Made by a program: the position numbers and the translations under genes | Part shown: positions 1-8,168 of the stretch, in pieces | How positions within the stretch are numbered: the stretch's first letter is position 1 | How the letters are laid out: the number at the start of each line of letters is the position of its first letter | Notes under the pieces: generated by a model | Told to the model about the DNA's origin: nothing | The model's database searches: none | What the model saw: the letters and a program-made list of their open reading frames with translations, nothing else | Origin: Streptomyces lienomycini | GTDB lineage: Bacteria; Actinomycetota; Actinomycetes; Streptomycetales; Streptomycetaceae | Direction: 5' to 3' | Length of the DNA: 64,000 bases | Assembly (NCBI RefSeq): GCF_027947595.1 | Contig: NZ_CP116257.1 | Coordinates: forward strand, 7,190,001-7,254,000

Positions 1-180
1 AAGCTGGCCCCGCTGTACGCGCAGGCGCTGGTGGGCATGGTGGCGCTGACGGGGCAGTGGTGGCTGGACGTGCGCAAGCCGAAGAAGGCGGAGGTGGCGG
101 CGCACCTGGTGAACCTGGCGTGGCACGGCCTGGACGGTCTGGAGCCGAAGCCGCGGCTCATAGGGCACCGCAAGAGCTAG
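1..180 (+). CDS. TetR-family transcriptional regulator, C-terminal end only
   Basis: The window opens inside a gene; the last 59 codons are present and end in TAG. The residues (AQALVGMVALTGQWW, then VAAHLVNLAWHGLDGL) look like the last two helices of the ligand/dimer domain of TetR regulators, which usually end in a V..HL..L.W.GL pattern. The DNA-binding domain lies outside the window, so the family call rests on this tail alone. It reads in the same direction as the CoA-transferase that starts 20 bp after its stop, so the two could be cotranscribed. Ligand and target cannot be inferred. Confidence 0.6.
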   Translation, partial: KLAPLYAQALVGMVALTGQWWLDVRKPKKAEVAAHLVNLAWHGLDGLEPKPRLIGHRKS

Positions 181-199
181 GGCGTCCGGAACGGAAGAC

Positions 200-1375
200 A
201 TGCAGCCACTGCGCGGAGTCACGGTCGTCTCGCTGGAGCAGGCGGTCGCCGCTCCCTACGCCAGCCGGCAGCTCGCCGACCTCGGCGCGCGGGTGATCAA
301 GGTGGAGCGTCCGGGGGCGGGGGACTTCGCGCGGGCGTACGACTCCCGGGTACGGGGTCTGAGTTCGCACTTCGTGTGGGTCAACCGCAACAAGGAGTCC
401 GTCACCCTGGACTTCAAGGATCCGCGGGGCCTGGAGCTGCTGCGCAGGCTGGTCGCGGGCGCCGACGTCTTCCTGCAGAACCTGGCGCCGGGGGCGGCGG
501 CCCGGGCCGGGCTGGGCGCGCGGGAGCTGCGGGCGGCGCATCCGGGGCTGATCGTCTGCGACATCTCGGGCTACGGCACGCCGGGCCCCTACGCGGACCG
601 CAAGGCGTACGACCTGCTGGTGCAGTCGGAGGCGGGGCTGCTGTCGGTGACGGGCACGCCGGACGGCATGGCCAAGGCGGGCATCCCGGTGTCGGACATC
701 GCCGCCGGGATGTACGCGTACAGCTCGATCCTCGGCGCGCTGCTGGAGCGCGGCCGGACGGGCCGGGGCGCGCATCTGGACGTGTCAATGCTGGAGGCCA
801 CCGTGGAGTGGCTGGGTTTCCCGCTGTACTACGCCGTCGACGGTGGCGAACCGCCGCCGCGGGCGGGCGCGGCGCACGCGACGATCTGTCCGTACGGGCC
901 GTTCACGGCGCGCGACGGGAAGGTCGTGATGACGGCGGTGCAGAACGAGCGCGAGTGGCGGGGCTTCTGCGCGGGCTTCCTGGGCCGTCCGGAGCTGGCC
1001 GGGCATCCGCACTACGCGACCAACGCGGACCGCGACGCGCACCGGGAGGCGCTGGGCGAGCTGGTCGCGGCCCGGTTCGCGGAGCTGACCGCGGCGGAGG
1101 CGATCGCGCTGCTCGACGCGGTGCCGGTGGCCAACGCCCGGGTGAACACGCTCGCCGAGGTGTGGGACCACCCTCAGCTGGCCGCGCGCGGACGCCTGCA
1201 CGAGGTGCCCACCCCGGTCGGCCCCGTCCCGGCGCTGGCGCCGCCCGGCCCGACCGGGGACGCGCCCCGCATGGAGGCGGTCCCGGCGCTGGGCGAGCAC
1301 ACGCGCGCCGTACTCGGCGGTCTCGGGCTGTCGGAGGAGGACGTCGACGCGCTCGCCGCGGACGGCGTGGTGTGA
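200..1375 (+). CDS. CaiB/BaiF family (class III) CoA-transferase
   Basis: 391 residues, the usual length of family III CoA-transferases, which move CoA between acyl groups through an aspartyl-CoA thioester. The N-terminus (LRGVTVVSLEQAVAAPYASRQLADLGARVIKVE) is the family nucleotide-binding start, and the segment SDIAAGMYAYSSILGAL carries the conserved catalytic Asp in its usual context. Near residues 195-200 there is the LDVSMLEAT motif, also typical. The acyl substrate cannot be read from sequence; formyl-CoA/oxalate, carnitine and succinyl-CoA members all share these motifs. It starts 20 bp after the TetR-like gene and converges on the VOC protein 12 bp downstream, with no clear terminator between. 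Confidence 0.88.
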   Translation: MQPLRGVTVVSLEQAVAAPYASRQLADLGARVIKVERPGAGDFARAYDSRVRGLSSHFVWVNRNKESVTLDFKDPRGLELLRRLVAGADVFLQNLAPGAAARAGLGARELRAAHPGLIVCDISGYGTPGPYADRKAYDLLVQSEAGLLSVTGTPDGMAKAGIPVSDIAAGMYAYSSILGALLERGRTGRGAHLDVSMLEATVEWLGFPLYYAVDGGEPPPRAGAAHATICPYGPFTARDGKVVMTAVQNEREWRGFCAGFLGRPELAGHPHYATNADRDAHREALGELVAARFAELTAAEAIALLDAVPVANARVNTLAEVWDHPQLAARGRLHEVPTPVGPVPALAPPGPTGDAPRMEAVPALGEHTRAVLGGLGLSEEDVDALAADGVV

Positions 1376-1387
1376 GCCCGGCCGGGG

Positions 1388-1768
1388 TCACGGCCACGGG
1401 GCGGGTCCGTCCGGTTCCAGGAACTCCAGGCGGTTGCCGACCGGGTCGGCGCAGTGGAAACGGCGGTGGCCGGGCAGGGCGTGGTCCCAGGTGACCGGGG
1501 TGCCGTGGGCCTCCAGGCGGGCGGCGCAGGCGTCGATCCCGGTGACCCGCAGCCCTGGGTGGGCCTTGCGGGCGGGGCGGAAGCCGGTCGTCTCGACACC
1601 CAGGTGGAGCCGGACGGGACCGGCGGCGAACCAGCAGCCGCCGCGGGCGGCGAGCGCGGTCGGCTTGGGCAGCTCGGTCATGCCGAGTACACCGGTGTAG
1701 AAGGCGCGCAGTGCCCCTTCGGAGCCGGGCGGCGCGGCGAGCTGCACGTGGTCGAGGCCGGTGATCAC
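1388..1768 (-). CDS. VOC-superfamily (glyoxalase/bleomycin resistance-like) protein
   Basis: 126 residues from a GTG start. The start codon overlaps the stop of the upstream tam gene in a GTGA tetranucleotide, so the two are translationally coupled. The pattern GLDHVQLAAPPG...ALRAFYTGVLGMTE at the N-terminus and RFHCADPVGNRLEFLE at the C-terminus is the standard single VOC module of paired beta-alpha-beta-beta-beta units; the first His and the last Glu are the usual metal ligands. VOC proteins include dioxygenases, isomerases, lyases and drug-binding proteins, so no reaction is assigned. Coupling to tam suggests it is expressed with the trans-aconitate system. Confidence 0.85.
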   Translation of the reverse strand: MITGLDHVQLAAPPGSEGALRAFYTGVLGMTELPKPTALAARGGCWFAAGPVRLHLGVETTGFRPARKAHPGLRVTGIDACAARLEAHGTPVTWDHALPGHRRFHCADPVGNRLEFLEPDGPAPWP

Positions 1769-2601
1769 CGGTCCGCCGTCCTCGGTGCCGCGGGCTTGCG
1801 GGCGACGGCGAAGACGCGGCGGAAGGGGAACGGGGTGCCGTGCTCCCTGGCGGGGTAGGCGGCGCGCAGGACGGCCCGGTACTCCGCGACGAACGCGTCG
1901 CGTGCCTCCGGGTCGTCGTCGAGGGCGGCGAGTACGGGCCGCAGTCCCGTCCCCTTGACCCAGTCGAGGACGGCGTCGTCGCCGGGCAGCAGGTGGACGT
2001 ATGTCGTCTCCCAGACGTCGGCGGTGCAGCCGGTGGCGGTGAGGTGGGCGAGGTAGCCCTCGGGGGTGAGGACGGCGTCGTCGTGGCGCAGGACCCCGGC
2101 GAGGCGGTCCCGCCAGCGCCGGGAGTCGGCGAGTTCGCGCATCAGGCGGTGGCTGGGGGCGTCGAAGTTGCCGGGCACCTGGAGGGCGAGGGTGCCGCCG
2201 GGGGCGAGGTGGTCGATCCAGTCGGGGAAGCGGTCGACGTGGCCGGGGACCCACTGGAGGGTGGCGTTGCTGACGAGGAGGTCGCAGGGCTCGTCGGGGG
2301 TCCAGGTGCGGGCGTCGGCGGGGGCGAAGTCGAGGTGGCCGCCGCCGGGGGTGGGGCCGGTGTGCCGCCGGGCCCGTTCGAGCATCTGGGGCGAGTTGTC
2401 GTAGCCGGTGATGCGGGCGGTGGGCCAGCGGTCGGCGAGCAGGACGGTGACGTTGCCGGGCCCGCAGCCGAGGTCGGCGATGCGGGGCCGGTCGGCGGGG
2501 AGGTCCTCGATCCGGGCGAGGAGGTCGGTGAAGGGGCGGGCGCGGTGGCCGGCGTGGCGCAGGTACTGGGCGGGGTCCCAGGTGGGGGCGGTGGCGGGCA
2601 T
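1765..2601 (-). CDS. tam: Trans-aconitate 2-methyltransferase
   Basis: 278 residues from the ATG preceded by GGAGG at 5-nt spacing; an in-frame ATG 45 nt upstream has no ribosome site. Class I SAM methyltransferase: motif I IADLGCGPGNVTVLLA near residues 55-70, and acidic loop GYDNSPQML after it. The family methylates trans-aconitate, a spontaneous isomer of cis-aconitate that inhibits aconitase. The assignment is strengthened by the divergent MarR-type regulator at 2721, which matches the described S. coelicolor tam/tamR pair in which TamR controls tam. The shared intergenic region holds palindromic TamR-like sites. The VOC gene overlaps its 3' end by 4 bp. Confidence 0.88.
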   Translation of the reverse strand: MPATAPTWDPAQYLRHAGHRARPFTDLLARIEDLPADRPRIADLGCGPGNVTVLLADRWPTARITGYDNSPQMLERARRHTGPTPGGGHLDFAPADARTWTPDEPCDLLVSNATLQWVPGHVDRFPDWIDHLAPGGTLALQVPGNFDAPSHRLMRELADSRRWRDRLAGVLRHDDAVLTPEGYLAHLTATGCTADVWETTYVHLLPGDDAVLDWVKGTGLRPVLAALDDDPEARDAFVAEYRAVLRAAYPAREHGTPFPFRRVFAVARKPAAPRTADR

Positions 2602-2654
2602 GGAGCCTCCAGAGGGTGTCCGTGCGGGAGGGGTACCCAGCGTCACCCCGAAAG

Positions 2655-2700
2655 TATCTCGACGTCAAGATAATCGACATCAAGAGACTTCACGTCGACA
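2655..2700. promoter_or_regulatory. TamR-type operator array between tam and tamR
   Basis: An 18-bp imperfect palindrome TATCTCGACGTCAAGATA sits at 2655-2672 (one mismatched pair). A second related element, AATCGACATCAAGA, is at 2672-2685 and a third weaker one, CTTCACGTCGACA, at 2688-2700. Such winged-helix sites are expected for a MarR-family homodimer. The array covers the stretch where the -35 of tamR must lie, so occupancy should block tamR and probably tam. TamR of S. coelicolor is reported to bind citrate and aconitate isomers, which would release it. Confidence 0.75.
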
Positions 2701-2707
2701 CAACCAC

Positions 2708-2713
2708 TACACT
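2708..2713 (+). promoter_or_regulatory. Predicted -10 element of tamR (leaderless)
   Basis: TACACT ends 7 nt before the tamR ATG, so transcription should begin at or next to the start codon. There is no Shine-Dalgarno sequence in the 7 nt between. A weak -35 candidate (GAGACT, 2684-2689) lies 18 bp upstream inside the operator array. Confidence 0.55.
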
Positions 2714-2720
2714 GATCGTC

Positions 2721-3218
2721 ATGGAGGACGAGGTCGATCGGCTGGTCGCAGCGTGGCGCCGGGAGCGCCCGGACCTCGACGTGGAACCGCTCGAGGTGCT
2801 GAGCCGCGTCAGCAGGCTGGCCCGGCACCTGGACCGCGCGCGTCGGCTGGCCTTCTCCGAACACCAGCTGGAGCCGTGGGAGTTCGACGTGCTGACGGCG
2901 TTGCGCCGCGCGGGCACCCCGTACCAGCTCTCGCCGGGGCAGCTCCTCACCCAGACCCTGGTCACGTCCGGCACGATGACCAACCGGATCGACCGGCTGG
3001 CGAAGAAGGGCCTGGTGGAACGCCTGCCCGACCCCAGCGACCGGCGGGGTGTCCTGGTCCGGCTCACGGACGAGGGCCAGGACCGCGCCGACCAGTCGCT
3101 GGCGGGCCTGCTGGCCCAGGAGCGCGCCATCCTGGGCGAGCTCTCCCGCGCCCAGCGCAGCGAACTGGCGGCACTGCTGCGCCAGCTGACCGCACCGTTC
3201 GACAACATCCCCGGCTGA
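2721..3218 (+). CDS. tamR: MarR-family regulator of trans-aconitate methyltransferase
   Basis: 165 residues. The ATG at 2721 is chosen over an upstream in-frame start at 2616 because a -10 hexamer lies 7 nt before it and the extra N-terminus would be coded by operator sequence. Winged helix: EPWEFDVLTALRRAG, then QLLTQTLVTSGTMTNRIDRLAKKGLVER (recognition helix) and the wing DPSDRRGVLVRLTDEG, followed by a C-terminal dimer helix. Divergent from tam. In S. coelicolor the equivalent pair is TamR/Tam: TamR responds to citrate and aconitates and restrains tam, easing aconitase inhibition during oxidative stress. Identity rests on synteny plus the operator, not on alignment. Confidence 0.87.
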   Translation: MEDEVDRLVAAWRRERPDLDVEPLEVLSRVSRLARHLDRARRLAFSEHQLEPWEFDVLTALRRAGTPYQLSPGQLLTQTLVTSGTMTNRIDRLAKKGLVERLPDPSDRRGVLVRLTDEGQDRADQSLAGLLAQERAILGELSRAQRSELAALLRQLTAPFDNIPG

Positions 3219-3245
3219 GGCACTCCACCGAGGCACTCCCGGCCG

Positions 3246-3270
3246 GGCCCCGCACACCGGGCGCGGGGCC
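3246..3270. terminator. Hairpin between convergent tamR and response regulator
   Basis: GGCCCCGC (3246-3253) pairs perfectly with GCGGGGCC (3263-3270) over a 9-nt loop, in the 70-bp gap where the two genes converge. There is no T-tract, as is common for Streptomyces terminators. Confidence 0.6.
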
Positions 3271-3288
3271 GGACGCACGTCGGTGTCC

Positions 3289-4062
3289 TCAGGCGCTGTT
3301 GCTCTCCTGCGGCCCGATCCGCCCGGAAGATCCCAGGTCGGCCGGCCCCACCCCGGCCCTGCGCGCCAGCGCGACCGCGGCCAGCGTGGAGTGGACGCCC
3401 AGCTTGCCCAGCACGTTCTGCATGTGGGTGCGCACCGTGTGCGGGGACAGGTACAGCCGCTCGGCGACCGCCTTGCGCCCGAGCCCGGCGACCATGCAGC
3501 GCAGCACCTCGCGCTCGCGCGGGGTCAGCGACTCCACCAGCAGCTCGCTCTCGGTGCGGTGCTTGCGGGCGGCGGTCAGCTCGCGCAGGACGCCGGTGAG
3601 CAGGGCGGGCGGCAGATGCGTCTCGTCGCGCAGGACGCCCCGGATGACGCTGAGCAGCCGGGACAGCGAGCAGTCCTTGGCCACCCACCCGGAGGCTCCG
3701 GCCCCCAGGGCGAGGGCCGCCCGCCCGGGGTCGTCCTTCTCGGCGAGGACGACGACCCGTACGCCCGGCTGCCCCGACCGCACCCCGGCGACCAGGGAGA
3801 TCCCGTCGACCAGCCCGTCCTCACTGCCGTCCCGTACGGGTGCGGCGGGCCGGACGCCGGGCACGTGGCCGCCGAGGTCGGCGTCGACGAGCAGCACGTC
3901 GAACCGGCGTCCCTCGGACGCGGCCCGCTCCAGGCAGCGCAGTGCGGCCGGACCGCTGCCGGCCGCGGAGACGTCGACGTCGGGCTCGGCGGCCAGGGCG
4001 GCCGCGAGCGACTCGGCGAAGATGCGATGGTCGTCGACGACCAGGACTCGGACACGAACCAC
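3289..4062 (-). CDS. Orphan NarL/FixJ-family response regulator
   Basis: 257 residues from a GTG with a GGGGAGG ribosome site 7 nt upstream; an earlier in-frame ATG at 4209 would add a 49-residue disordered stretch and was rejected. Receiver domain at residues 1-130: VLVVDDHRIFAESL (acid pocket DD), LLVDADLGG (phospho-acceptor Asp present) and GASGWVAKD (conserved Lys present). LuxR-type HTH near the C-terminus: LTPREREVLRCMVAGLGRKAVAERLYLSPHTVRTHMQNVLGKLGV. No sensor kinase is adjacent, so its partner is unknown. An insertion of about 20 residues (GHVPGVRPAAPVRDGSEDGL) follows the phosphorylation site, making the receiver longer than usual. Confidence 0.85.
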   Translation of the reverse strand: MVRVRVLVVDDHRIFAESLAAALAAEPDVDVSAAGSGPAALRCLERAASEGRRFDVLLVDADLGGHVPGVRPAAPVRDGSEDGLVDGISLVAGVRSGQPGVRVVVLAEKDDPGRAALALGAGASGWVAKDCSLSRLLSVIRGVLRDETHLPPALLTGVLRELTAARKHRTESELLVESLTPREREVLRCMVAGLGRKAVAERLYLSPHTVRTHMQNVLGKLGVHSTLAAVALARRAGVGPADLGSSGRIGPQESNSA

Positions 4063-4306
4063 GAAACCCCCTCCCCCGAGCTCCGCGTGGAGCAGGGGAC
4101 ACCCATCGTCTGTCCGTCCTCGGATGACGGCACCGGCACGGGTACGACGCCCAGGGCCCCGCATCCAGCTGTGCTGTTGTGCCCGGCGGTCTCGCCCCCT
4201 GAACGGCACCGGCCCCCACCGGTGCTGCTCATCAGAGTACGGGTGGGCGCCTGCAGCGGAAGGCTATTTGCAGAACTGACGCTCCGGCGCGTTTATGGTG
4301 AGCCGC

Positions 4307-4750
4307 ATGTTTCGTCTTGTGACAGAAGTCGACAAGGAACGGCGCGATCTGCTGCGCACCCGCCTGCGGGAGACGAACACGGCGGCCTCCTCCGTCCTGC
4401 GTTCCCTGCGCGGAACCCCTCACGAACGCGAATTCCCGCTGCACGTGTGGGTGCTGGACGAGGCGGGCGGCCTGGCGGGCGGCCTGGTCGGTCACACCTG
4501 GGCGACCTGGCTGCACGTGACGTACCTGTGGGTGGCCGGCGGCCACCGGGGCGCGGGCCTGGGCTCGGCCCTCCTCGACGAGGCGGAACGCACCGCCCGC
4601 ACCGAACGCGGCTGCGCCGCCGCCCGGGTGGAGACCTGGGAGTTCCAGGCCCCGGGCTTCTACACGAGGCGCGGCTACGACGTCGTGTGCGTGATCCCCG
4701 ACTACCCGCCGGGGATCACGGAGTACACGCTGGTGAAGCGGCTCGGCTGA
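4307..4750 (+). CDS. GNAT-family N-acetyltransferase
   Basis: 147 residues from the ATG at 4307, which has GGTGAG 4 nt upstream; an in-frame ATG at 4295 would add MVSR and has no ribosome site. The acetyl-CoA loop is GGHRGAGLGSALLDEAE (R/Q-x-x-G-x-G/A pattern), followed by ETWEFQAPGFYTRRGYDVV, the usual C-terminal 'A..FY...GY' motif. Substrate unknown. The gene converges on galK with only 5 bp between stops, and is divergent from the response regulator. The 244 bp upstream show no operator that I can support. Confidence 0.82.
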   Translation: MFRLVTEVDKERRDLLRTRLRETNTAASSVLRSLRGTPHEREFPLHVWVLDEAGGLAGGLVGHTWATWLHVTYLWVAGGHRGAGLGSALLDEAERTARTERGCAAARVETWEFQAPGFYTRRGYDVVCVIPDYPPGITEYTLVKRLG

Positions 4751-4755
4751 CCTGC

Positions 4756-5919
4756 TCAGACCAGGCGCCGCGCCCCCGCCGAGGGCACCGCTTCGAACAC
4801 CCGCGGGGTCTTGAGGCCCGCCGCGGCGAAGGCGTCCTCGACCGCCTTGGTGACGGCGTCCACGTCACCCGCCTCCACCAGGACGATCGCCGAGCCGCCG
4901 AAGCCGCCGCCGGTCATCCGGGCGCCGAGGGCGCCGGAGTCCAGGGCCGTGTCGACGACCAGGTCCAGCTCGGGGCAGGAGATGCGGAAGTCGTCGCGCA
5001 GCGAGGCGTGGCCCTCGACCAGGACAGGGCCGGTGGCCCGGGTGTCGCCGGACTCCAGCAGCGACACCACCCGCTCGACGCGCTCGTCCTCGGTCACCAC
5101 GTGCCGGACCAGGCGGCGCACCTCCTCCTCGTCGCCCAGCCGCTCCAGCGCCGCGTCCAGCCCGGCGTACGGCACGTCGCGCAGCGCGTCGACGCCCAGC
5201 AGCGCGGCGCCCTTCTCGCAGCCCGCGCGGCGCTTGCCGTACTCGCCCTCGCTGTGGGAGTGCTTGACCCGGGTGTCGACGACCAGCAGGCGCATCCCCT
5301 CGGCGGCGAGGTCGAGGGGGATCTGCCGCTGGGAGAGGTCGCGGGTGTCGAGGAACAGGGCGTGGCCCGCCTCGCAGCAGGCGGACGCCGTCTGGTCCAT
5401 GATGCCGACGGGGGCGCCGACGTAGACGTTCTCCGCGCGCTGGCACAAGCGGGCCAGTTGCCAACCGCGCAGCCCCAGGGAGTACAGGTCGTTCAGCGCC
5501 AGTGCCACCACGACCTCCAGGGCCGCGGAGGACGACAGGCCCGCGCCCGAGGGGACCGTGGAGGCCAGGTGCACGTCGGCGCCGGTCAGCTCGTGCCCCG
5601 CCTCGCGCAGCGCCCAGACGACGCCCGAGGGGTACGCGGTCCAGGACGTGTCGGAGCCGGGGGCGAGGTCGGCGACGCGCAGCTCGACCGGGCCGGCCGC
5701 GACGTCCGCCGAGTGCAGGCGCAGGATGCCGTCGTCGCGCCGGGAGACGGCCGCGACGGCCTGGTGCGGCAGGGCGAACGGCATGACGAAGCCGTCGTTG
5801 TAGTCGGTGTGCTCCCCGATGAGGTTCACCCGGCCCGGCGCCGCCCACACTCCTTCCGCGTCCGCCCCGTACAGCTCCCGGAACCGCTCGCCGACGGTTT
5901 CCGCGACAGCCTCGCCCAT
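4756..5919 (-). CDS. galK: Galactokinase
   Basis: 387 residues, normal for bacterial galactokinase (ATP-dependent C1 phosphorylation of galactose, first committed Leloir step). GHMP-kinase motifs are complete: galactokinase signature GRVNLIGEHTDYNDGFVMPFA near residue 30, ATP loop VPSGAGLSSSAALEV near 130, and C-terminal MTGGGFGGSAI. Catalytic Arg and Asp positions (GRVN; VGIMDQ) are kept. Third gene of the galT-galE-galK operon, 35 bp after galE. In S. lividans this operon has a galactose-inducible promoter before galT and a constitutive internal promoter before galE; the same order is seen here. Confidence 0.97.
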   Translation of the reverse strand: MGEAVAETVGERFRELYGADAEGVWAAPGRVNLIGEHTDYNDGFVMPFALPHQAVAAVSRRDDGILRLHSADVAAGPVELRVADLAPGSDTSWTAYPSGVVWALREAGHELTGADVHLASTVPSGAGLSSSAALEVVVALALNDLYSLGLRGWQLARLCQRAENVYVGAPVGIMDQTASACCEAGHALFLDTRDLSQRQIPLDLAAEGMRLLVVDTRVKHSHSEGEYGKRRAGCEKGAALLGVDALRDVPYAGLDAALERLGDEEEVRRLVRHVVTEDERVERVVSLLESGDTRATGPVLVEGHASLRDDFRISCPELDLVVDTALDSGALGARMTGGGFGGSAIVLVEAGDVDAVTKAVEDAFAAAGLKTPRVFEAVPSAGARRLV

Positions 5920-5954
5920 GCCCTGACCCCTCGCCCTTCCGGTGACTGCGTTGT

Positions 5955-6920
5955 CTACTGGCCCGCGCGCCGCCGCGCGAACTCCCACGCGTCCGACACG
6001 ATGCCCGCGAGGTCCGCGCGGGACGGGTTCCAGCCCAGCTTCTCGCGGGCGGTGTCCGCCGACGCGACCAGGACCGCCGGGTCGCCGCCCCGGCGCGGGG
6101 CCACCACCTCGGGGATCGGGTGGCCCGTCACCCGCCGCACGGTCTCGACGACCTCGCGGACGGAGAAGCCGTTGCCGTTGCCCAGGTTGCAGATGAGGTG
6201 CTCGCCCGGGGCGGCGGCCGCCACGGCCAGCAGGTGGGCCTCGGCCAGGTCGGCGACGTGGATGTAGTCGCGGACGCAGGTGCCGTCGGGCGTCGGGTAG
6301 TCGTCGCCGAAGACGGAGATCGCCTCGCGGCTGCCCTGCGCCACCTGGAGGACCAGCGGGATCAGGTGCGACTCGGGGTCGTGGCGCTCGCCGCAGGCGC
6401 CGTACGCGCCCGCGACGTTGAAGTAGCGCAGCGAGACCGCGCCCAGGCCGTGGGCCGCCGCCTCGCCGGTGATCATGTGGTCGACGGCCAGCTTGGAGGC
6501 GCCGTACGGGTTGGTGGGCTTCGTCGGCGCGGTCTCGACGATCGGGACCTGCTCCGGCTCGCCGTAGGTGGCGGCGGTGGAGGAGAAGACGAGCCGCCGC
6601 ACGCCCGCGCCCCGCATGGCCTCCAGCAGGGCCATGGTCCCGCCGACGTTGTTGTCCCAGTACTTCTCGGGCTTGACGACCGACTCGCCGACCTGCGAGA
6701 AGGCGGCGAAGTGCAGCACGCCGTCGAACGAGCCGTCCAGCCACTTGGCGGCGTCGCGGATGTCGCCCTCGACGAACGTGGCGTCGGCCGGCACGCCCTC
6801 GCGGAATCCCGTCGAGAGGTTGTCGAGGACGACGACCTCGTGCCCGGCCTCCAGCAGATGCTGGGCCACGACACTGCCTACGTATCCGGCCCCACCGGTC
6901 ACCAGGTACTTCCCGCTCAT
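5955..6920 (-). CDS. galE: UDP-glucose 4-epimerase
   Basis: 321 residues. Start is the ATG whose A is the last base of the galT stop (TGATG), so translation is coupled; a TTG immediately upstream is not needed. Extended SDR fold: NAD-binding TGGAGYVGS at residue 8, FSSTAATYG with catalytic Ser, [11 protein letters not shown] with catalytic Tyr and Lys. It interconverts UDP-galactose and UDP-glucose, closing the Leloir cycle and also supplying UDP-galactose for cell-wall and glycan synthesis. That second role fits the constitutive internal promoter reported in S. lividans. Confidence 0.96.
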   Translation of the reverse strand: MSGKYLVTGGAGYVGSVVAQHLLEAGHEVVVLDNLSTGFREGVPADATFVEGDIRDAAKWLDGSFDGVLHFAAFSQVGESVVKPEKYWDNNVGGTMALLEAMRGAGVRRLVFSSTAATYGEPEQVPIVETAPTKPTNPYGASKLAVDHMITGEAAAHGLGAVSLRYFNVAGAYGACGERHDPESHLIPLVLQVAQGSREAISVFGDDYPTPDGTCVRDYIHVADLAEAHLLAVAAAAPGEHLICNLGNGNGFSVREVVETVRRVTGHPIPEVVAPRRGGDPAVLVASADTAREKLGWNPSRADLAGIVSDAWEFARRRAGQ

Positions 6921-7978
6921 CAACTCGCTACCTCTCGCAGTCGCTCGGCCGCGCGCTCCGGCGGCACGTCGTTGATGAACACGTTCATGCCGGACTCGGA
7001 GCCCGCAAGGAACTTCAGCTTGCCGGACGTACGGCGGATAGTGAAAAGTTCCAGGTGGAGGGCGAAGTCGTCACGGGTCACACCGTCGAACTCGTCGAGC
7101 TGCCCGAACGGCGCCTGGTGCCAGGCCGCGATGTAGGGCGTCGGCGGCTCGCCCTCGCCGAAGATCCGGTCGAAGCGCCTCAGCAGTTCCAGGTACACCT
7201 CGGGGAATTCCGTGCGCGCCGCCTCGTCGAGGCCGAGCAGGTCGGGCACCCGCCGCTTCGGGTAGAGGTGCACCTCGTACGGCCAGTGCGCGGCGTACGG
7301 CACGAAGGCGGCCCAGTGCTCGCCCTCCAGGACGACGCGCTCACCCGCCAGCTCCTCCGCCAGGACGGCGTCGAACAGGTTCTCCCCGCCGGTCGCGTCC
7401 TTGTGGGCGGCCAGTGACCGCAGCATCAGGGCGGTGCGGGGGGTGGTGAAGGGGTAGGCGTAGATCTGCCCGTGCGGGTGACCCAGCGTCACTCCGATCT
7501 CGGCACCCCGGTTCTCGAAGCAGAACACCTGTTCAACGGAGGGCAGATGGGACAGCTCGGAGGTGCGGTCCGTCCAGGCGTCGAGCACGAGCCGGGCCTG
7601 CTCCTCGCTCAGGCCGGCGAAGGAGGCGTCGTGGTCGGAGGTGAAGCAGACGACCTCGCAGCGGCCGGAGTCGCCGGCCAGCGAGGGGAAACGGTTCTCG
7701 AAGACCACGACGTCATAGGCCGAGTCCGGGATCTCGCTCAGCCGCTCCCCGTCCGACGGGCACAGCGGGCACTGGTCGGCCGGCGGATGGTAGGTGCGCC
7801 CCTGCCGGTGCGAGGCGACGGCGACGGAGTCGCCGAGCAGCGGGTCGCGACGCACCTCGGACGTGGTGACGGTCCGCTCCAGCGGACGGCGGTCCACGGC
7901 GTCGCGCACGGTGTCGTCACGCAGGTCGTAGTAGACCAGCTCGCGGCCGTCGGCCAGCCGGGTCGAGGTCTTCTTCAC
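6920..7978 (-). CDS. galT: Galactose-1-phosphate uridylyltransferase
   Basis: 352 residues from a GTG with AGAGGAG 7 nt upstream; the earlier in-frame ATG at 8017 lies in the promoter region. HIT-superfamily transferase that exchanges UMP between UDP-glucose and galactose-1-phosphate. Visible motifs: zinc pair CPLCPSDGE near residues 65-73, FENRFPSL, active site [10 protein letters not shown] with the His-Pro-His core, and the second zinc/His segment YEVHLYPKR. First gene of the operon, divergent from the SSS symporter across a 190-bp AT-richer regulatory region. Confidence 0.96.
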   Translation of the reverse strand: MKKTSTRLADGRELVYYDLRDDTVRDAVDRRPLERTVTTSEVRRDPLLGDSVAVASHRQGRTYHPPADQCPLCPSDGERLSEIPDSAYDVVVFENRFPSLAGDSGRCEVVCFTSDHDASFAGLSEEQARLVLDAWTDRTSELSHLPSVEQVFCFENRGAEIGVTLGHPHGQIYAYPFTTPRTALMLRSLAAHKDATGGENLFDAVLAEELAGERVVLEGEHWAAFVPYAAHWPYEVHLYPKRRVPDLLGLDEAARTEFPEVYLELLRRFDRIFGEGEPPTPYIAAWHQAPFGQLDEFDGVTRDDFALHLELFTIRRTSGKLKFLAGSESGMNVFINDVPPERAAERLREVAS

Positions 7979-8027
7979 TGCCGCACTCCTCTGCACCCAT
8001 CCCTGACGCCACGCCACTCACCCAACA

Positions 8028-8094
8028 CAATCAAACATAACACATCACAACCCACCACCCACGCGCTTCATCACGATCAAACAAACTTCATCAC
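8028..8094. promoter_or_regulatory. Repeat-rich divergent gal promoter/operator region
   Basis: Between galT and the symporter the base composition drops sharply and short repeats appear: AATCAAACA/GATCAAACA at 8030-8037 and 8076-8083, and an exact CTTCATCAC at 8066-8074 and 8086-8094, 20 bp apart (two helical turns). On the galT strand they read TGTTTGAT and GTGATGAAG. Direct TTTGAT-type repeats are typical operators of DeoR-family sugar regulators. The S. lividans galP1 promoter maps to the equivalent place and is galactose-inducible and glucose-repressed. Which protein binds here is not visible in the window. Confidence 0.6.
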
Positions 8095-8168
8095 CACAAC
8101 GGTTCAATTCATGAACGCGGAGGCGTAGGTTCCGCTCCGGATCAGTTCGCGAACGAAGCGAGTGCTTA

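Noticed and set aside
3283..6267. 994-codon plus-strand open frame across the response regulator and galK
   Set aside because: No motifs; antisense to two conserved genes.
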